Assembly: GCA_012267415.1 (NCBI GenBank)
Contig: JAAXGN010000101.1
Location: forward strand, 73,457 to 110,759
Direction of reading: 5' to 3'
DNA length: 37,303 nucleotides
Source: Candidatus Poribacteria bacterium
Lineage (GTDB): Bacteria > Poribacteria > WGA-4E > WGA-3G
Position 1 is the stretch's first letter. Every line of letters starts with the position of its first letter. The position numbers and the translations under genes were made by a program. The notes below the pieces were generated by a model. That model worked only from the letters and a program-made list of their open reading frames with translations, searched no databases and was not told the origin of the DNA. Of this stretch, positions 7,799-16,335 are shown one piece after another.

Positions 7799-8923
7799 TT
7801 ACCGTTTTGCACAACGAAATCCTTCATTTGGATTCGTATCTGTTGGTGCTCTTTTGCTGCGATGGGTAACACGCGAGCTGTGTTTACTATTAAGCCATGA
7901 ACCACCCCGCAAAACACGGTTGGATTTCACTTTCATAAAATTCTTTACGGCTTCTTGTATGTTTGTACTACCGGCAACTGGGTTCTGCTTCGGAGAATTC
8001 TCATAGTAATCCGCTATGTAACTATCAAGACACCATTCTCTTACGTTTCCTGCCATGTCATACAGACCGTATCCGTTCTCAGGATACGTTCCGACAGGTG
8101 TCAGTTCTTTGTTGGTGGCGTCGTAGTAGTTAGTCTTAGTCGGATCAATTTCATCACCCCAAGGATATATTTTACCGATCAATCCGCCACGAGCAGCTTT
8201 CTCCCATTCAGCCTCTGTAGGCAGTCTTTTTTCAATCCACTGTGCATAAGCCATCGCTGCATACCAACTAACATAAACGACAGGATGGTTGTCTTTCCCG
8301 ATTGGATAGTCGTTCCCATTCCAATGTGCTAAATAGTAGCCATCATGATACTCCCGTGGGATCTGTTCCTTTCCCCACTTTGGGTTTGCATCAACAAACT
8401 TTTTATATTCTGCATTTGTGACTTCGTATTTGTCTATATAAAATGCATCAAGATAGACAGTGTGTATAGGTTTTTCGTCTGTATTTCCTATTTCGCTACC
8501 CATCTGAAATTCACCTGCATTAATATAGACCATTTTAGCATCGGGGGAATCCAGTTTAAAATCATAAGGTATCAGAACAGTAAGTTTGATTGGCTTTCCA
8601 TTCTTGATTGCCGGGTGAAATGTAGATTGTTTAAGTGCTTCTATTGCTGCTGCTTCCAACCCGAAACCGAGTGTTGTCAGTGCTACTATGTTTTTAGGGA
8701 TTCCATTTATATCAATAGACGCCTGAAGCTTAACCGTGCCTTCTTTCTCTAACCTTTTTGCTTGTTGAGGATATACCGGTTTTACTAAGTTCTTTATCCG
8801 TGGCGGTGTAACTTCTGATTTTTGGTTGGGTGGTAATTGACCAGGCGTCTGGTCTGAATTTAAGACGCTTAAAGAAAGAAGTAGGAAACAGATTAGTGTG
8901 GTGAGGGTTATGGTGGTTTTCAT
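7799..8923 (-). CDS. TonB C-terminal domain fused to SUMF1/FGE-like domain
   Basis: A 374-residue exported protein. Residues 1-22 look like a signal peptide. Residues about 45-122 match a TonB C-terminal domain (VYPQQAKRLEKEGTVKLQ, then FGLEAAAIEALKQSTFHPA and an IPYDF end). Residues about 130-372 are an FGE-like fold: GEFQMGSE, YEVTNAEYKKF, HPVVYVSWYAAMAYAQW, RLPTEAEWEKAARGG, YPWGDE, NGYGLYDMAGNVREW, RGGSW, and the terminal GFRCAKR. The catalytic cysteine pair of true formylglycine enzymes is absent, as in the paralogue at 4850. There is no proline-rich membrane anchor of a normal TonB. The TonB_C part may bind an outer-membrane or periplasmic partner while the FGE fold has a structural or other enzymatic role; this is inference. 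Confidence 0.87.
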   Translation of the reverse strand: MKTTITLTTLICFLLLSLSVLNSDQTPGQLPPNQKSEVTPPRIKNLVKPVYPQQAKRLEKEGTVKLQASIDINGIPKNIVALTTLGFGLEAAAIEALKQSTFHPAIKNGKPIKLTVLIPYDFKLDSPDAKMVYINAGEFQMGSEIGNTDEKPIHTVYLDAFYIDKYEVTNAEYKKFVDANPKWGKEQIPREYHDGYYLAHWNGNDYPIGKDNHPVVYVSWYAAMAYAQWIEKRLPTEAEWEKAARGGLIGKIYPWGDEIDPTKTNYYDATNKELTPVGTYPENGYGLYDMAGNVREWCLDSYIADYYENSPKQNPVAGSTNIQEAVKNFMKVKSNRVLRGGSWLNSKHSSRVTHRSKRAPTDTNPNEGFRCAKR

Positions 8924-8960
8924 ATTCTGTTTTCGTCCCAGTCATCTATAGTCCAACCCG

Positions 8961-9078
8961 GTAGGTGCGATATCCTTATCAATGCGGAATACCAAACGCG
9001 TATTCTGCCGGATCCTACGCGGTACCACCTGTTAAGGTATATTAGGCAAATCCGGTGCGATAAGGAAATCGCACCTAC
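8961..9078. repeat. Inverted pair of REP-like hairpins, GTAGGTGCGAT type
   Basis: The left copy begins with GTAG at 8961-8964 (GTAGGTGCGATATCCTTATC). The right copy, inverted, is GGTGCGAT (9054-9061), loop AAGGAA, ATCGCACC (9068-9075), then TAC, so CTAC is at 9075-9078. The two share about 20 bp in opposite orientation around a spacer of some 75 bp, like a BIME. They fill the gap between the EF-G-like and TonB_C-SUMF1 genes. Confidence 0.7.
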
Positions 9079-9181
9079 CGGCCTGGGAACATCACTAAAA
9101 TGACGCATTTGGCGCGTGCGGTAACAAGTACACGCCTATTATGTCATGAAGTGCGGTTACGAAAGGGAGTTCGCCAGGTGT

Positions 9182-11257
9182 TTACGTTTCTTCCTCTTCA
9201 GTTTTTGATGCAGCGATGACTTTCTGAGCAACATCATCAGGTACAATTTCATACCTTTCAAATTCCATTGTGAACTTACCGCGTGCACTTGTCATGGACT
9301 TGAGATCAATAGAATAACGGAGCATCTCGGAAAGTGGTACCATAGCAGAGATTTCTTGACGTTTTCCTACCTGTTCAACACCCATTACCTGTCCACGTCT
9401 GCCGTTCAGGTCACCGATGATATTCCCCATAAACTGGTCCGGAACAGAAATTGTAACGTTCATAATCGGTTCCAGCAGGCAAGGATCCGCTTGTTGAACA
9501 CCTGTTGCAAATGCCATTGATCCCGCGATCTGGAACGCCATATCTGAAGAGTCGACTTGGTGGAATTTTCCATCGTGTAGATCAATCTGGATGTCAACTA
9601 ATGGGTAGCCAGCGAGGACACCACGCTCCATCCTTTGACTGATACCTTTTTCTACAGCTGGAATGTAGTTGCTTGGAATAGTACCCCCTTTAATACTGTC
9701 AATAAATTCAAATCCCTCGCCTCTTCCTAACGGTGCAATGTTTATTTTGACTTCCCCGAACTGCCCTTTACCACCAGACTGTTTCTTGTGTCTTTCTCTG
9801 ATATCCTGAACACTCCTACGGACTGTTTCACGATATGCAACCTTTGGTGGTGCAAGTTGTGTTTCAACGCCAAATTTTTCTACGATTCTGTCGCGATTCA
9901 CATTGATGTGAAGATCACCAAGACCTGAGACGAGTAGCTGCTTCGTGACATCGTTTCGTTCAACCTGAAACGTGGGGTCCTCCTCACCCATGCGGTTGAG
10001 TGCGGTCATAAGTTTTTCATCATCACCTTCACGTGCAGGAGAAATTGCATAAGAGATGACAGTGTTAGGAAACACAATTCCCTGAAGTTGTATCGGAGCG
10101 TCTCTGTCGCACAGTGTGTCTCCTGTGCGGGTGTTGTTGAGTTTTGTCAATGCGCCAATATCACCAGCCGTTACACCTGATGTGTTAATGGTCTGTTTGC
10201 CATTCATGTAGACCGGTTTCCCAAGACGTTCAGTTCCACCGCGCGTTGAATTGTTGACTTGCATATCACTTTCAAGCGTGCCTGAATAGACTCTGAAGTA
10301 ACTCAGTTGTCCAGAAAACGGGTCTGCTATGGTTTTGAAGACGAGAGCAGATAGTGGACTTTCGGTTGAAGGTTCACGTGTGTTAGATTCGTCCTCAATA
10401 TCTTCTACTGCACCAACTTGTACAGGTGATGGCGTACAAGCTATTACTAAATCCATCAGTTGTTGAACGCCTATATTCTTCAATGCGGAACCGCATAGTA
10501 CTGGCGTGAACTGATTTTCAGAGATGCCAGTTTGCAGTCCGTTCTGTATCTCTTCTTCGGTGAGTTCTCCTTCAAAGAACTTTTCAATCAGCTCATCATC
10601 ACTTTCTGCGGCAACTTCAACGAGTGATTCTCTTGCTTCTTCAGCACTGCTGGCTAATTCATCCGGCACATCAGATGCAGAGGCAGGAGCATTTCCACTG
10701 GGTTCAAGAAAAGCAACATTTTGTATGACATCAACAACACCGGAAAATTGTTCTTCTTTCCCGATAGGGAGTTGAATTGGAACAGCACGCGTCTCTAAAA
10801 TCTCTGATATACTTGCAAGTGCGTTGTCAAAACTTGCATTCTCTTTATCCATTTTGTTGATAAAGATGATTCGTGGCAAGTCATACTTGTCTGCTACCTC
10901 CCAGACCTTTTCTGTGCCCCCTTCAACGCCTGTTGTAGCATCAACGACGACGATAACTGCGTCAACGACTCTTAGGGAGCTGTGCAGGTCCCCGTAGAAA
11001 TCTTCGGCACCGGGTGTATCAATGAGGTTTAGTTTGTGGTCCCCCCATTCCGCGATACACACTGAACAGTTGAGTGAAGTCTTGCGTTCTATTTCATCAG
11101 CGGCATAGTCGGCGACCGTGTTTCCATCATCTACGACTCCCATTCGCTCGATTGCGCCGCCGTTATAGAGCATCGCTTCAACAAGGGATGTCTTTCCAGC
11201 TCCGGAATGAGCAATAATGCCGATGTTTCGAATTTCTTCTGTTCTGTATTGTCTCAT
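9182..11257 (-). CDS. EF-G-like translational GTPase (FusA2-type)
   Basis: A 691-residue translation-factor GTPase with the full five-domain EF-G layout. G1 is AHSGAGKTS (16-24) where canonical EF-G has AHIDAGKTT. G3 is DTPG at 80-83 and G4 is NKMD at 134-137. Domain IV and V marks include RRSVQDIRERHKKQSGGKGQFG and RRGQVMGVEQVGKRQEISAMVPLSEMLRYS. The SGAGKTS form of the P-loop is typical of the EF-G-like paralogue group (FusA2/EF-G2), so I do not call it the main elongation factor. No rpsL, rpsG or tuf neighbours are present, which agrees with a paralogue. A minus-strand promoter lies at 11325-11354. Confidence 0.9.
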   Translation of the reverse strand: MRQYRTEEIRNIGIIAHSGAGKTSLVEAMLYNGGAIERMGVVDDGNTVADYAADEIERKTSLNCSVCIAEWGDHKLNLIDTPGAEDFYGDLHSSLRVVDAVIVVVDATTGVEGGTEKVWEVADKYDLPRIIFINKMDKENASFDNALASISEILETRAVPIQLPIGKEEQFSGVVDVIQNVAFLEPSGNAPASASDVPDELASSAEEARESLVEVAAESDDELIEKFFEGELTEEEIQNGLQTGISENQFTPVLCGSALKNIGVQQLMDLVIACTPSPVQVGAVEDIEDESNTREPSTESPLSALVFKTIADPFSGQLSYFRVYSGTLESDMQVNNSTRGGTERLGKPVYMNGKQTINTSGVTAGDIGALTKLNNTRTGDTLCDRDAPIQLQGIVFPNTVISYAISPAREGDDEKLMTALNRMGEEDPTFQVERNDVTKQLLVSGLGDLHINVNRDRIVEKFGVETQLAPPKVAYRETVRRSVQDIRERHKKQSGGKGQFGEVKINIAPLGRGEGFEFIDSIKGGTIPSNYIPAVEKGISQRMERGVLAGYPLVDIQIDLHDGKFHQVDSSDMAFQIAGSMAFATGVQQADPCLLEPIMNVTISVPDQFMGNIIGDLNGRRGQVMGVEQVGKRQEISAMVPLSEMLRYSIDLKSMTSARGKFTMEFERYEIVPDDVAQKVIAASKTEEEET

Positions 11258-11324
11258 TTTGTAAGTTAGTTCTCCTTTGTAACCGCACGGAATAGGTCAA
11301 ACTATGCCGTAAGTAAGATATTCT

Positions 11325-11354
11325 ATTTTAGCACATATAGCAAAATGTTATCAA
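11325..11354 (-). promoter_or_regulatory. Sigma-70-type promoter of the EF-G-like gene
   Basis: On the minus strand: TTGATA (11354-11349), an 18-bp spacer, TAAAAT (11330-11325). It lies 68 bp before the ATG at 11257. Confidence 0.5.
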
Positions 11355-11464
11355 CAAAAACTGAATACCCTTATCTATCCTCACATTAAACAAGATATAA
11401 TCTCTTAGAAATGGTATAATATCCAAATAATCAAAATTTTACAATAATCTGGATGGTAACACAG

Positions 11465-11833
11465 ATGAAAAACATTTTCTTTGCCCTCGGTTCTATCTTC
11501 AGCCTACTCGGTGTCTTGTTCGGTGCTTTTGGGGCACACACATTGAAAAAGAAATTAACGCCGGAAATGTTAGATATTTTTGAAGTTGGTGTGCGGTATC
11601 AGATGTATCACGGCATAGGATTAATTATAGTTGCGTGGGCACTTTCTCAATGGCAGCACGTGTTGACGACAGCTGCGGGGTGGTGTTTTTTCGCGGGAAT
11701 TTTTATCTTTTCCGGTAGTCTCTATATCTTGAGTCTGACAGATGTGCGTTGGCTTGGTGCTATCACGCCTATTGGTGGTCTGGCGTTTATCGCTGGATGG
11801 GGATGTCTGGTGATAGCAGTTTTTCAGAAATGA
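11465..11833 (+). CDS. DUF423 family small membrane protein
   Basis: A protein of 122 residues (126 if GTG/ATG 11453 is used) of the DUF423/YgdD family, integral to the inner membrane with about four hydrophobic segments. Recognisable family features are the N-terminal GSIFSLLGVLFGAFGAHTLKKKL, then VRYQMYHGIGLIIVAWAL, and the C-terminal TPIGGLAFIAGW. The molecular function of the family is not established. I prefer ATG 11465, which begins MKNIFFALG; the upstream ATG at 11453 adds only MVTQ. Two TATAAT boxes (11396-11401 and 11415-11420) lie upstream without convincing -35 partners. It converges on the first WD40 gene with 4 bp between the stops. Confidence 0.88.
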   Translation: MKNIFFALGSIFSLLGVLFGAFGAHTLKKKLTPEMLDIFEVGVRYQMYHGIGLIIVAWALSQWQHVLTTAAGWCFFAGIFIFSGSLYILSLTDVRWLGAITPIGGLAFIAGWGCLVIAVFQK

Positions 11834-11837
11834 AGAA

Positions 11838-13928
11838 CTACCTGTCTCTATTTGTGATTTTCTCCCAATCCCATAGAAGGATTGTACCATCTTCACTCGC
11901 ACTGGCTAAGGTTTTACCGTCTTCTAAGAATACTAACTTGCTAATCTTTCTAAAAATAATCCCCTCCGAATGTCCTGTGTGTGTAGAAAGAACTTGTCCA
12001 CTGTCCGAGTCTATCAGTCGAATCTTGCCATCCCATCCGCCACTCACAAGGTGCCTCCCATCTGGTGAAAACAGTAATGTTTGCGCAGCACTGTGGGTTT
12101 CGATCTGTCTTACAAGTTTGCCAGTTGTTAAATCTGTCAAATCCCATAGATAGACGATTGAATAGTATGCGCTTGCAAGCATATTTCCATCCGGTGAGAA
12201 TGCCAGACTATCAATCGAACTTCGATCTCCTGTCAACGTAAGAAGTTTATCACCTGTCTCTGTACTCCATAAGTTTATATCAAGACTATCTCCGCTGCTA
12301 GCAAGTATCTTTCCGTTTGGAGAAAATGCTAATGCTTTCACTTCTTGTTGGTTACCTTGAAACGTATATTTCGGTTGAATTGATTTGGGATTAAAGATTC
12401 TTCCCAATAGCGACTTTGATGGATTTGCAATATCCCATAAATGAATTGTGCCAGTTTGATACCTTGAAGTTGTGACAGCTACCAACTCTTCATCTGGTGA
12501 AAAAGCGTTAACTAAACTCCAAAATTCTGATGGGTATCCATGTCCATTCAAGTTGTATTTAAGGCGAATCTTCGCAGTATCCCACAACTGTATTCTATGT
12601 TTAAAACCGAATGTGTTCACAACAAACTTATTTGCATTTTGTGAGATTGTCTCAGGACCCTTTAAGGTGAAAAAGGTACTTGAAAATGGATGACCTGTAG
12701 TGATGTCCCATTTTATCAGTTTATTTTCTTGCGTATGTAGACTTATTAGCGTGTTATCTTCTGCGGAAACTGCTATATCTGATACTTCGCTTACATGTCC
12801 CGGACATACATAATGCTGCTGACCCGTGGTCGTGTCCCATGCCCGAATTGTACCATCCTTACTCCCTGAAAGCAGCATTTTCCCATCTGGTGAGAATGCT
12901 AAAGATACAATCTCCTCTTTGTGCTTTTTGAACTTCAAGCTTGATAAGCTTTGACCTATTTTTCCTGCTAATCCTTTCTGTTGAACAGTAGCGTTCCACA
13001 AGTTGACCATCCCGTCGTCATCACCACTTGCCAGGACTTTACCATTCGGTGAAAAGGCTAACGCGCTTAATCCCCAATCAGTTTTGAATGTCGTACGGAC
13101 CGTTTTGGTGTGAAGGTCCCACAAGAAAATAGTATCGTAATCACAACTCACCAATGTTTTTCCATCAGGTGAGAACGCTAAAATTTTGGTTCTCCTATGT
13201 TTGTCTCTTTCCAATGTGAACAGTCGTTCTCCAGAATCTGTATTCCAAACATGAATTGGATATCTATCCGCTTTTTCTTCTTTTGAGGTAGCCAAAAAAC
13301 GGTTATCTGGGGAAAGTGCAATAGTTGGACTCAGTCCATCTTCCTTACCCACATCTAAATTTGTAAAAGTCGGTGAATTTCCTTTGTCAAGGTTCCATAC
13401 ATTAATCTTTTCAATATCATTGTGAATGCTTACGATGGCAAGTTTTGTGCTATCTTCTGAGAAAGTTACTTTGTATAAATATCCAACTGTATCACTTTTG
13501 AGCATTGTGCGAAGTTCACCTGTACTCACATCCCATCGCGATATTTCTCCATCTGCATTGACCCCTGAGAGTGTGCTTCCATCATAAGAAAATGCTATAC
13601 CGTTATAATCATGCCTATCTCCTGACAAGAGTGAGATTTCTGCACCTGTCTTGGCATCATACATCCAGACACCGATAGTGGTTGCCACAGCGAACCGTGC
13701 ACCATCTGGTGAGAACCTAATGTCGTTTATTGCACCTTTACCCAAACGCGCTTTTGCACCTTTTGGTAACTCCCATCGGGTATATTCAGTATTGGATGGC
13801 TCTGGAATCAGTACCGTTGAATCTCGAACGAATAGATCAAATACGTTAAACAAGAATATGAGTCCAGCAACTACCAAAACGATGAAAATCAGATACATTA
13901 TCGCAAGGGGGTGACGAAAAACTTTCAT
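11838..13928 (-). CDS. Membrane-anchored WD40 repeat protein, copy 1
   Basis: A 696-residue protein with one N-terminal transmembrane segment (about residues 8-30, IMYLIFIVLVVAGLIFLF) and no cleavage motif. The remainder is a chain of WD40 blades, each with the pattern (L/I)AFSPDGxxLxSxxxDGxIxLWD. I count at least ten, enough for more than one seven-bladed propeller. Clear examples are LAFSPDGKMLLSGSKDGTIRAWD and LLFSPDGRHLVSGGWDGKIRLID. It is probably an envelope-facing scaffold for protein binding; the partner is unknown. A homologue of the same layout lies directly upstream (14117-16216), separated by a palindromic repeat, so this is a tandem duplication. Confidence 0.9.
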   Translation of the reverse strand: MKVFRHPLAIMYLIFIVLVVAGLIFLFNVFDLFVRDSTVLIPEPSNTEYTRWELPKGAKARLGKGAINDIRFSPDGARFAVATTIGVWMYDAKTGAEISLLSGDRHDYNGIAFSYDGSTLSGVNADGEISRWDVSTGELRTMLKSDTVGYLYKVTFSEDSTKLAIVSIHNDIEKINVWNLDKGNSPTFTNLDVGKEDGLSPTIALSPDNRFLATSKEEKADRYPIHVWNTDSGERLFTLERDKHRRTKILAFSPDGKTLVSCDYDTIFLWDLHTKTVRTTFKTDWGLSALAFSPNGKVLASGDDDGMVNLWNATVQQKGLAGKIGQSLSSLKFKKHKEEIVSLAFSPDGKMLLSGSKDGTIRAWDTTTGQQHYVCPGHVSEVSDIAVSAEDNTLISLHTQENKLIKWDITTGHPFSSTFFTLKGPETISQNANKFVVNTFGFKHRIQLWDTAKIRLKYNLNGHGYPSEFWSLVNAFSPDEELVAVTTSRYQTGTIHLWDIANPSKSLLGRIFNPKSIQPKYTFQGNQQEVKALAFSPNGKILASSGDSLDINLWSTETGDKLLTLTGDRSSIDSLAFSPDGNMLASAYYSIVYLWDLTDLTTGKLVRQIETHSAAQTLLFSPDGRHLVSGGWDGKIRLIDSDSGQVLSTHTGHSEGIIFRKISKLVFLEDGKTLASASEDGTILLWDWEKITNRDR

Positions 13929-13980
13929 ACGTATTATTTCCTATATATAGTAGAATTTGCGATTTATTAGACTCTCTTTT

Positions 13981-14061
13981 CTGTAGGAGGCCAGTTAACA
14001 TATTTCTGGCCGCTTCCCGACTGAACGTTTGATAGTCGGGAAGCGGAGTTCCCTCCTACAG
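13981..14061. repeat. REP-like cruciform with GTAG at both ends
   Basis: The outer stem CTGTAGGAGG (13981-13990) pairs with CCTCCTACAG (14052-14061). An inner perfect 13-bp stem pairs 14010-14022 with 14034-14046 (CCGCTTCCCGACT). GGCCAG (13989-13994) also pairs with CTGGCC (14006-14011). GTAG is at 13983-13986 and CTAC at 14056-14059, so each strand begins with GTAG. It sits between the two tandem WD40 genes. Confidence 0.75.
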
Positions 14062-14116
14062 AATGCGTGTATGATTAACAGTATACATAACCACAGTCCT
14101 ATTAGAATAGCAATAT

Positions 14117-16216
14117 CTATTTCATTACCGTTTTCATCTTTTCCCAATTCCAAAGGAGGATTGTACCATCTGCGCTTGCAGTGGCTAAGGTTTTTCCGTT
14201 CTCTAAGAACCGTAAATCATTAATATATCGTGTATGACCTTTGCGTGTCGACAAGAAGTTTCCTGAGGAAACATCCCACAATTGCACCTCTCCAGTACCA
14301 ATCCCGCTTACAAGGATACTGTCATCCGGTGAGAAATGTATTGACATGAAGGTAGACGAACTTGACCATGCACTGACCTGCTTACCTGTTTCAACTTCCC
14401 AACAGATGATTTTATTAGATCCTCTGCTTGCAAGAATCTTACCGTCTGATGAGAATGTAACCGATCGTGTGTAATTTCTGTCTACCACGAATTTCTGACG
14501 GATGCGTAATGTCTCCAAATCCCAAAGGTTGATTCTGTCACCATCCCCACTACTAACAAGTGTTTTTCCATCTGGTGAGAAAACTAAAGAACGGACTACT
14601 CCCCGATGTCCTTTTAGGGTGTGTTTTGGACGAATAGTTTTTGAATTGAATAAATATCTTCTAAAGATAGAATTAGACTGACTCCCGATATCCCATAAAT
14701 GTATTTCACCAAACGTTTCTTTACTTCGGGCAGCTGAATTTGAGGGAGTTGCTAACATCCTCTCGTCTTCAGAAAATGCGAATTCAGTTTGCAGCCACTG
14801 TCCTGATGGGTAACCATGCCCCTTCATGTAGGTCCGATAGCGTCTGTTTTGTATATCCCACAACCTTAGGTTTCTATCCCAAGGATCGTCCAGTGCTATT
14901 GTTGAAGCCTTCGGTGAGATTGTCTCAGAATTTGTGTCCCCCAAATAGGATGCGGAAAGTTGGTAACCATTCTCAGTATCCCATTGACGTACCTGTGTAA
15001 AAGATGAATCCAAACTGATTAGAAGACCTGCTTGTTCAGATATTGCTATAGAGTTAATTCCATCCATGTGTCCTGGACCTGTGTATGTCTCTCTACCAGT
15101 GGTTGTATCCCATGCTCTGATTGTTCCGTCCAAACTGCCAGAAAGAAGTGTTGTGCCATCTGGTGAGAAAGCTAATTTATTGACTGTTTCTTTATGTCCT
15201 TTTAGCTTTAGCGTTGGCAGATATTGTCCAAATGTCCCACCGAGTCCTTTTTGTTGTGCTGTAGCATTCCATAGACGGATACTTCCATCGGAGCAACCAC
15301 ATGCGAGAAGTTTACCGTTAGGTGAAAAAGCTAAGGCAGAGATAATTGTGTCCAGTGTTTTGAACGTTGCTTTAACTTCTGTTACATCAGTATCCCATAA
15401 ATAGATTGAACGTGTATCACAGACTGCTATTGTCTTACTATCGGGAGAAAATGTTATTGCTTCAACCCAGCCATCTGATTGTGCTGACCGTTGAAAAAGA
15501 AGCTTACCTGTATGTGCCTCAAGTATATGAATAGGGAAGAGCTTTCTCATAGTATGATCATCTTGCTGTGGTGAAGCAAGAAAACGTCCATCAGGTGAAA
15601 TGGCGATGAGCTTACCGTACCCTCCTTTAAATCCTACATCCAATTTTAATTCTATAAAATTAGGGTTGCGGAGATGGGTGTTAAGATAGTCATAAAGGTC
15701 CCAAACATATATCTTTTCATCATCTACTCCTCCAACACCGTAGACCTTGGAGCCATCCGTAGTGAAAACAGCTGAGGTGAAATATACTGCTTTTTCATTA
15801 CTGAGAATAGAGATTAATTCCCCATTTTCAGCATGCCATTTCAGAATCTGTCCAGATGCATTTGCACCGAGTACGTTATTTCCGTTCTTTGTAAAAGCAA
15901 CGTCAAGGATATCTTGTCTTTCTCCTTTTAGCAGTGATATGATGTTTCCAGATTGTGCATCGTATATCCACACCCCAATAGATGTCGCAACTGCAAACCG
16001 ACTGCCATCAGGTGAAAACTTGATGGTGTTTATCCTGCCTTTACCCAAACGCATTTTCGCGCTTTCAGGCAATTCCCAACGAGGATATTCACTGTTTTCT
16101 GGCACTTGGAATATTTCTGTTGAGTTTTTATTTGCCATCAACCGTAGAAAAACAGTGACCCCAATGATGGCGAAAATTATTGTAGATAGTATGAAGATAA
16201 TACGCGATAGTTTCAT
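14117..16216 (-). CDS. Membrane-anchored WD40 repeat protein, copy 2
   Basis: A 699-residue WD40 protein with one N-terminal transmembrane segment (SRIIFILSTIIFAIIGVTVF, residues 4-23) and about ten or more WD40 blades, for example LAFSPDGTTLLSGSLDGTIRAWD and LVFSPDGKTLVSSGDGDRINLWD. It aligns end to end with the gene at 11838; both share a post-membrane segment of the form (S/T)EYxRWELPxxAKxRLGKGxIN. I start it at ATG 16216, preceded by GAGGAAC at 6 nt, and not at 16246, which adds ten residues before the hydrophobic segment. The function is probably as a scaffold at the cell envelope; partners are unknown. Confidence 0.9.
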   Translation of the reverse strand: MKLSRIIFILSTIIFAIIGVTVFLRLMANKNSTEIFQVPENSEYPRWELPESAKMRLGKGRINTIKFSPDGSRFAVATSIGVWIYDAQSGNIISLLKGERQDILDVAFTKNGNNVLGANASGQILKWHAENGELISILSNEKAVYFTSAVFTTDGSKVYGVGGVDDEKIYVWDLYDYLNTHLRNPNFIELKLDVGFKGGYGKLIAISPDGRFLASPQQDDHTMRKLFPIHILEAHTGKLLFQRSAQSDGWVEAITFSPDSKTIAVCDTRSIYLWDTDVTEVKATFKTLDTIISALAFSPNGKLLACGCSDGSIRLWNATAQQKGLGGTFGQYLPTLKLKGHKETVNKLAFSPDGTTLLSGSLDGTIRAWDTTTGRETYTGPGHMDGINSIAISEQAGLLISLDSSFTQVRQWDTENGYQLSASYLGDTNSETISPKASTIALDDPWDRNLRLWDIQNRRYRTYMKGHGYPSGQWLQTEFAFSEDERMLATPSNSAARSKETFGEIHLWDIGSQSNSIFRRYLFNSKTIRPKHTLKGHRGVVRSLVFSPDGKTLVSSGDGDRINLWDLETLRIRQKFVVDRNYTRSVTFSSDGKILASRGSNKIICWEVETGKQVSAWSSSSTFMSIHFSPDDSILVSGIGTGEVQLWDVSSGNFLSTRKGHTRYINDLRFLENGKTLATASADGTILLWNWEKMKTVMK

Positions 16217-16335
16217 GTTTGGTTCCTCGGTTACAAAACCATCCAATAGTTTAGCACAAAACGGCTATCTATTCTATGGTTTTCAGGAGAGTGATCCATA
16301 AACAGGTAGGTAATATTACCACTCTACAGGATTCC

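Noticed and set aside
7765..7917. N-terminal extension of the DUF58 gene to 7917
   Set aside because: It overlaps the end of the TonB_C-SUMF1 gene and the added sequence does not look like DUF58; MDEKEILKKI at 7764 is the natural start.
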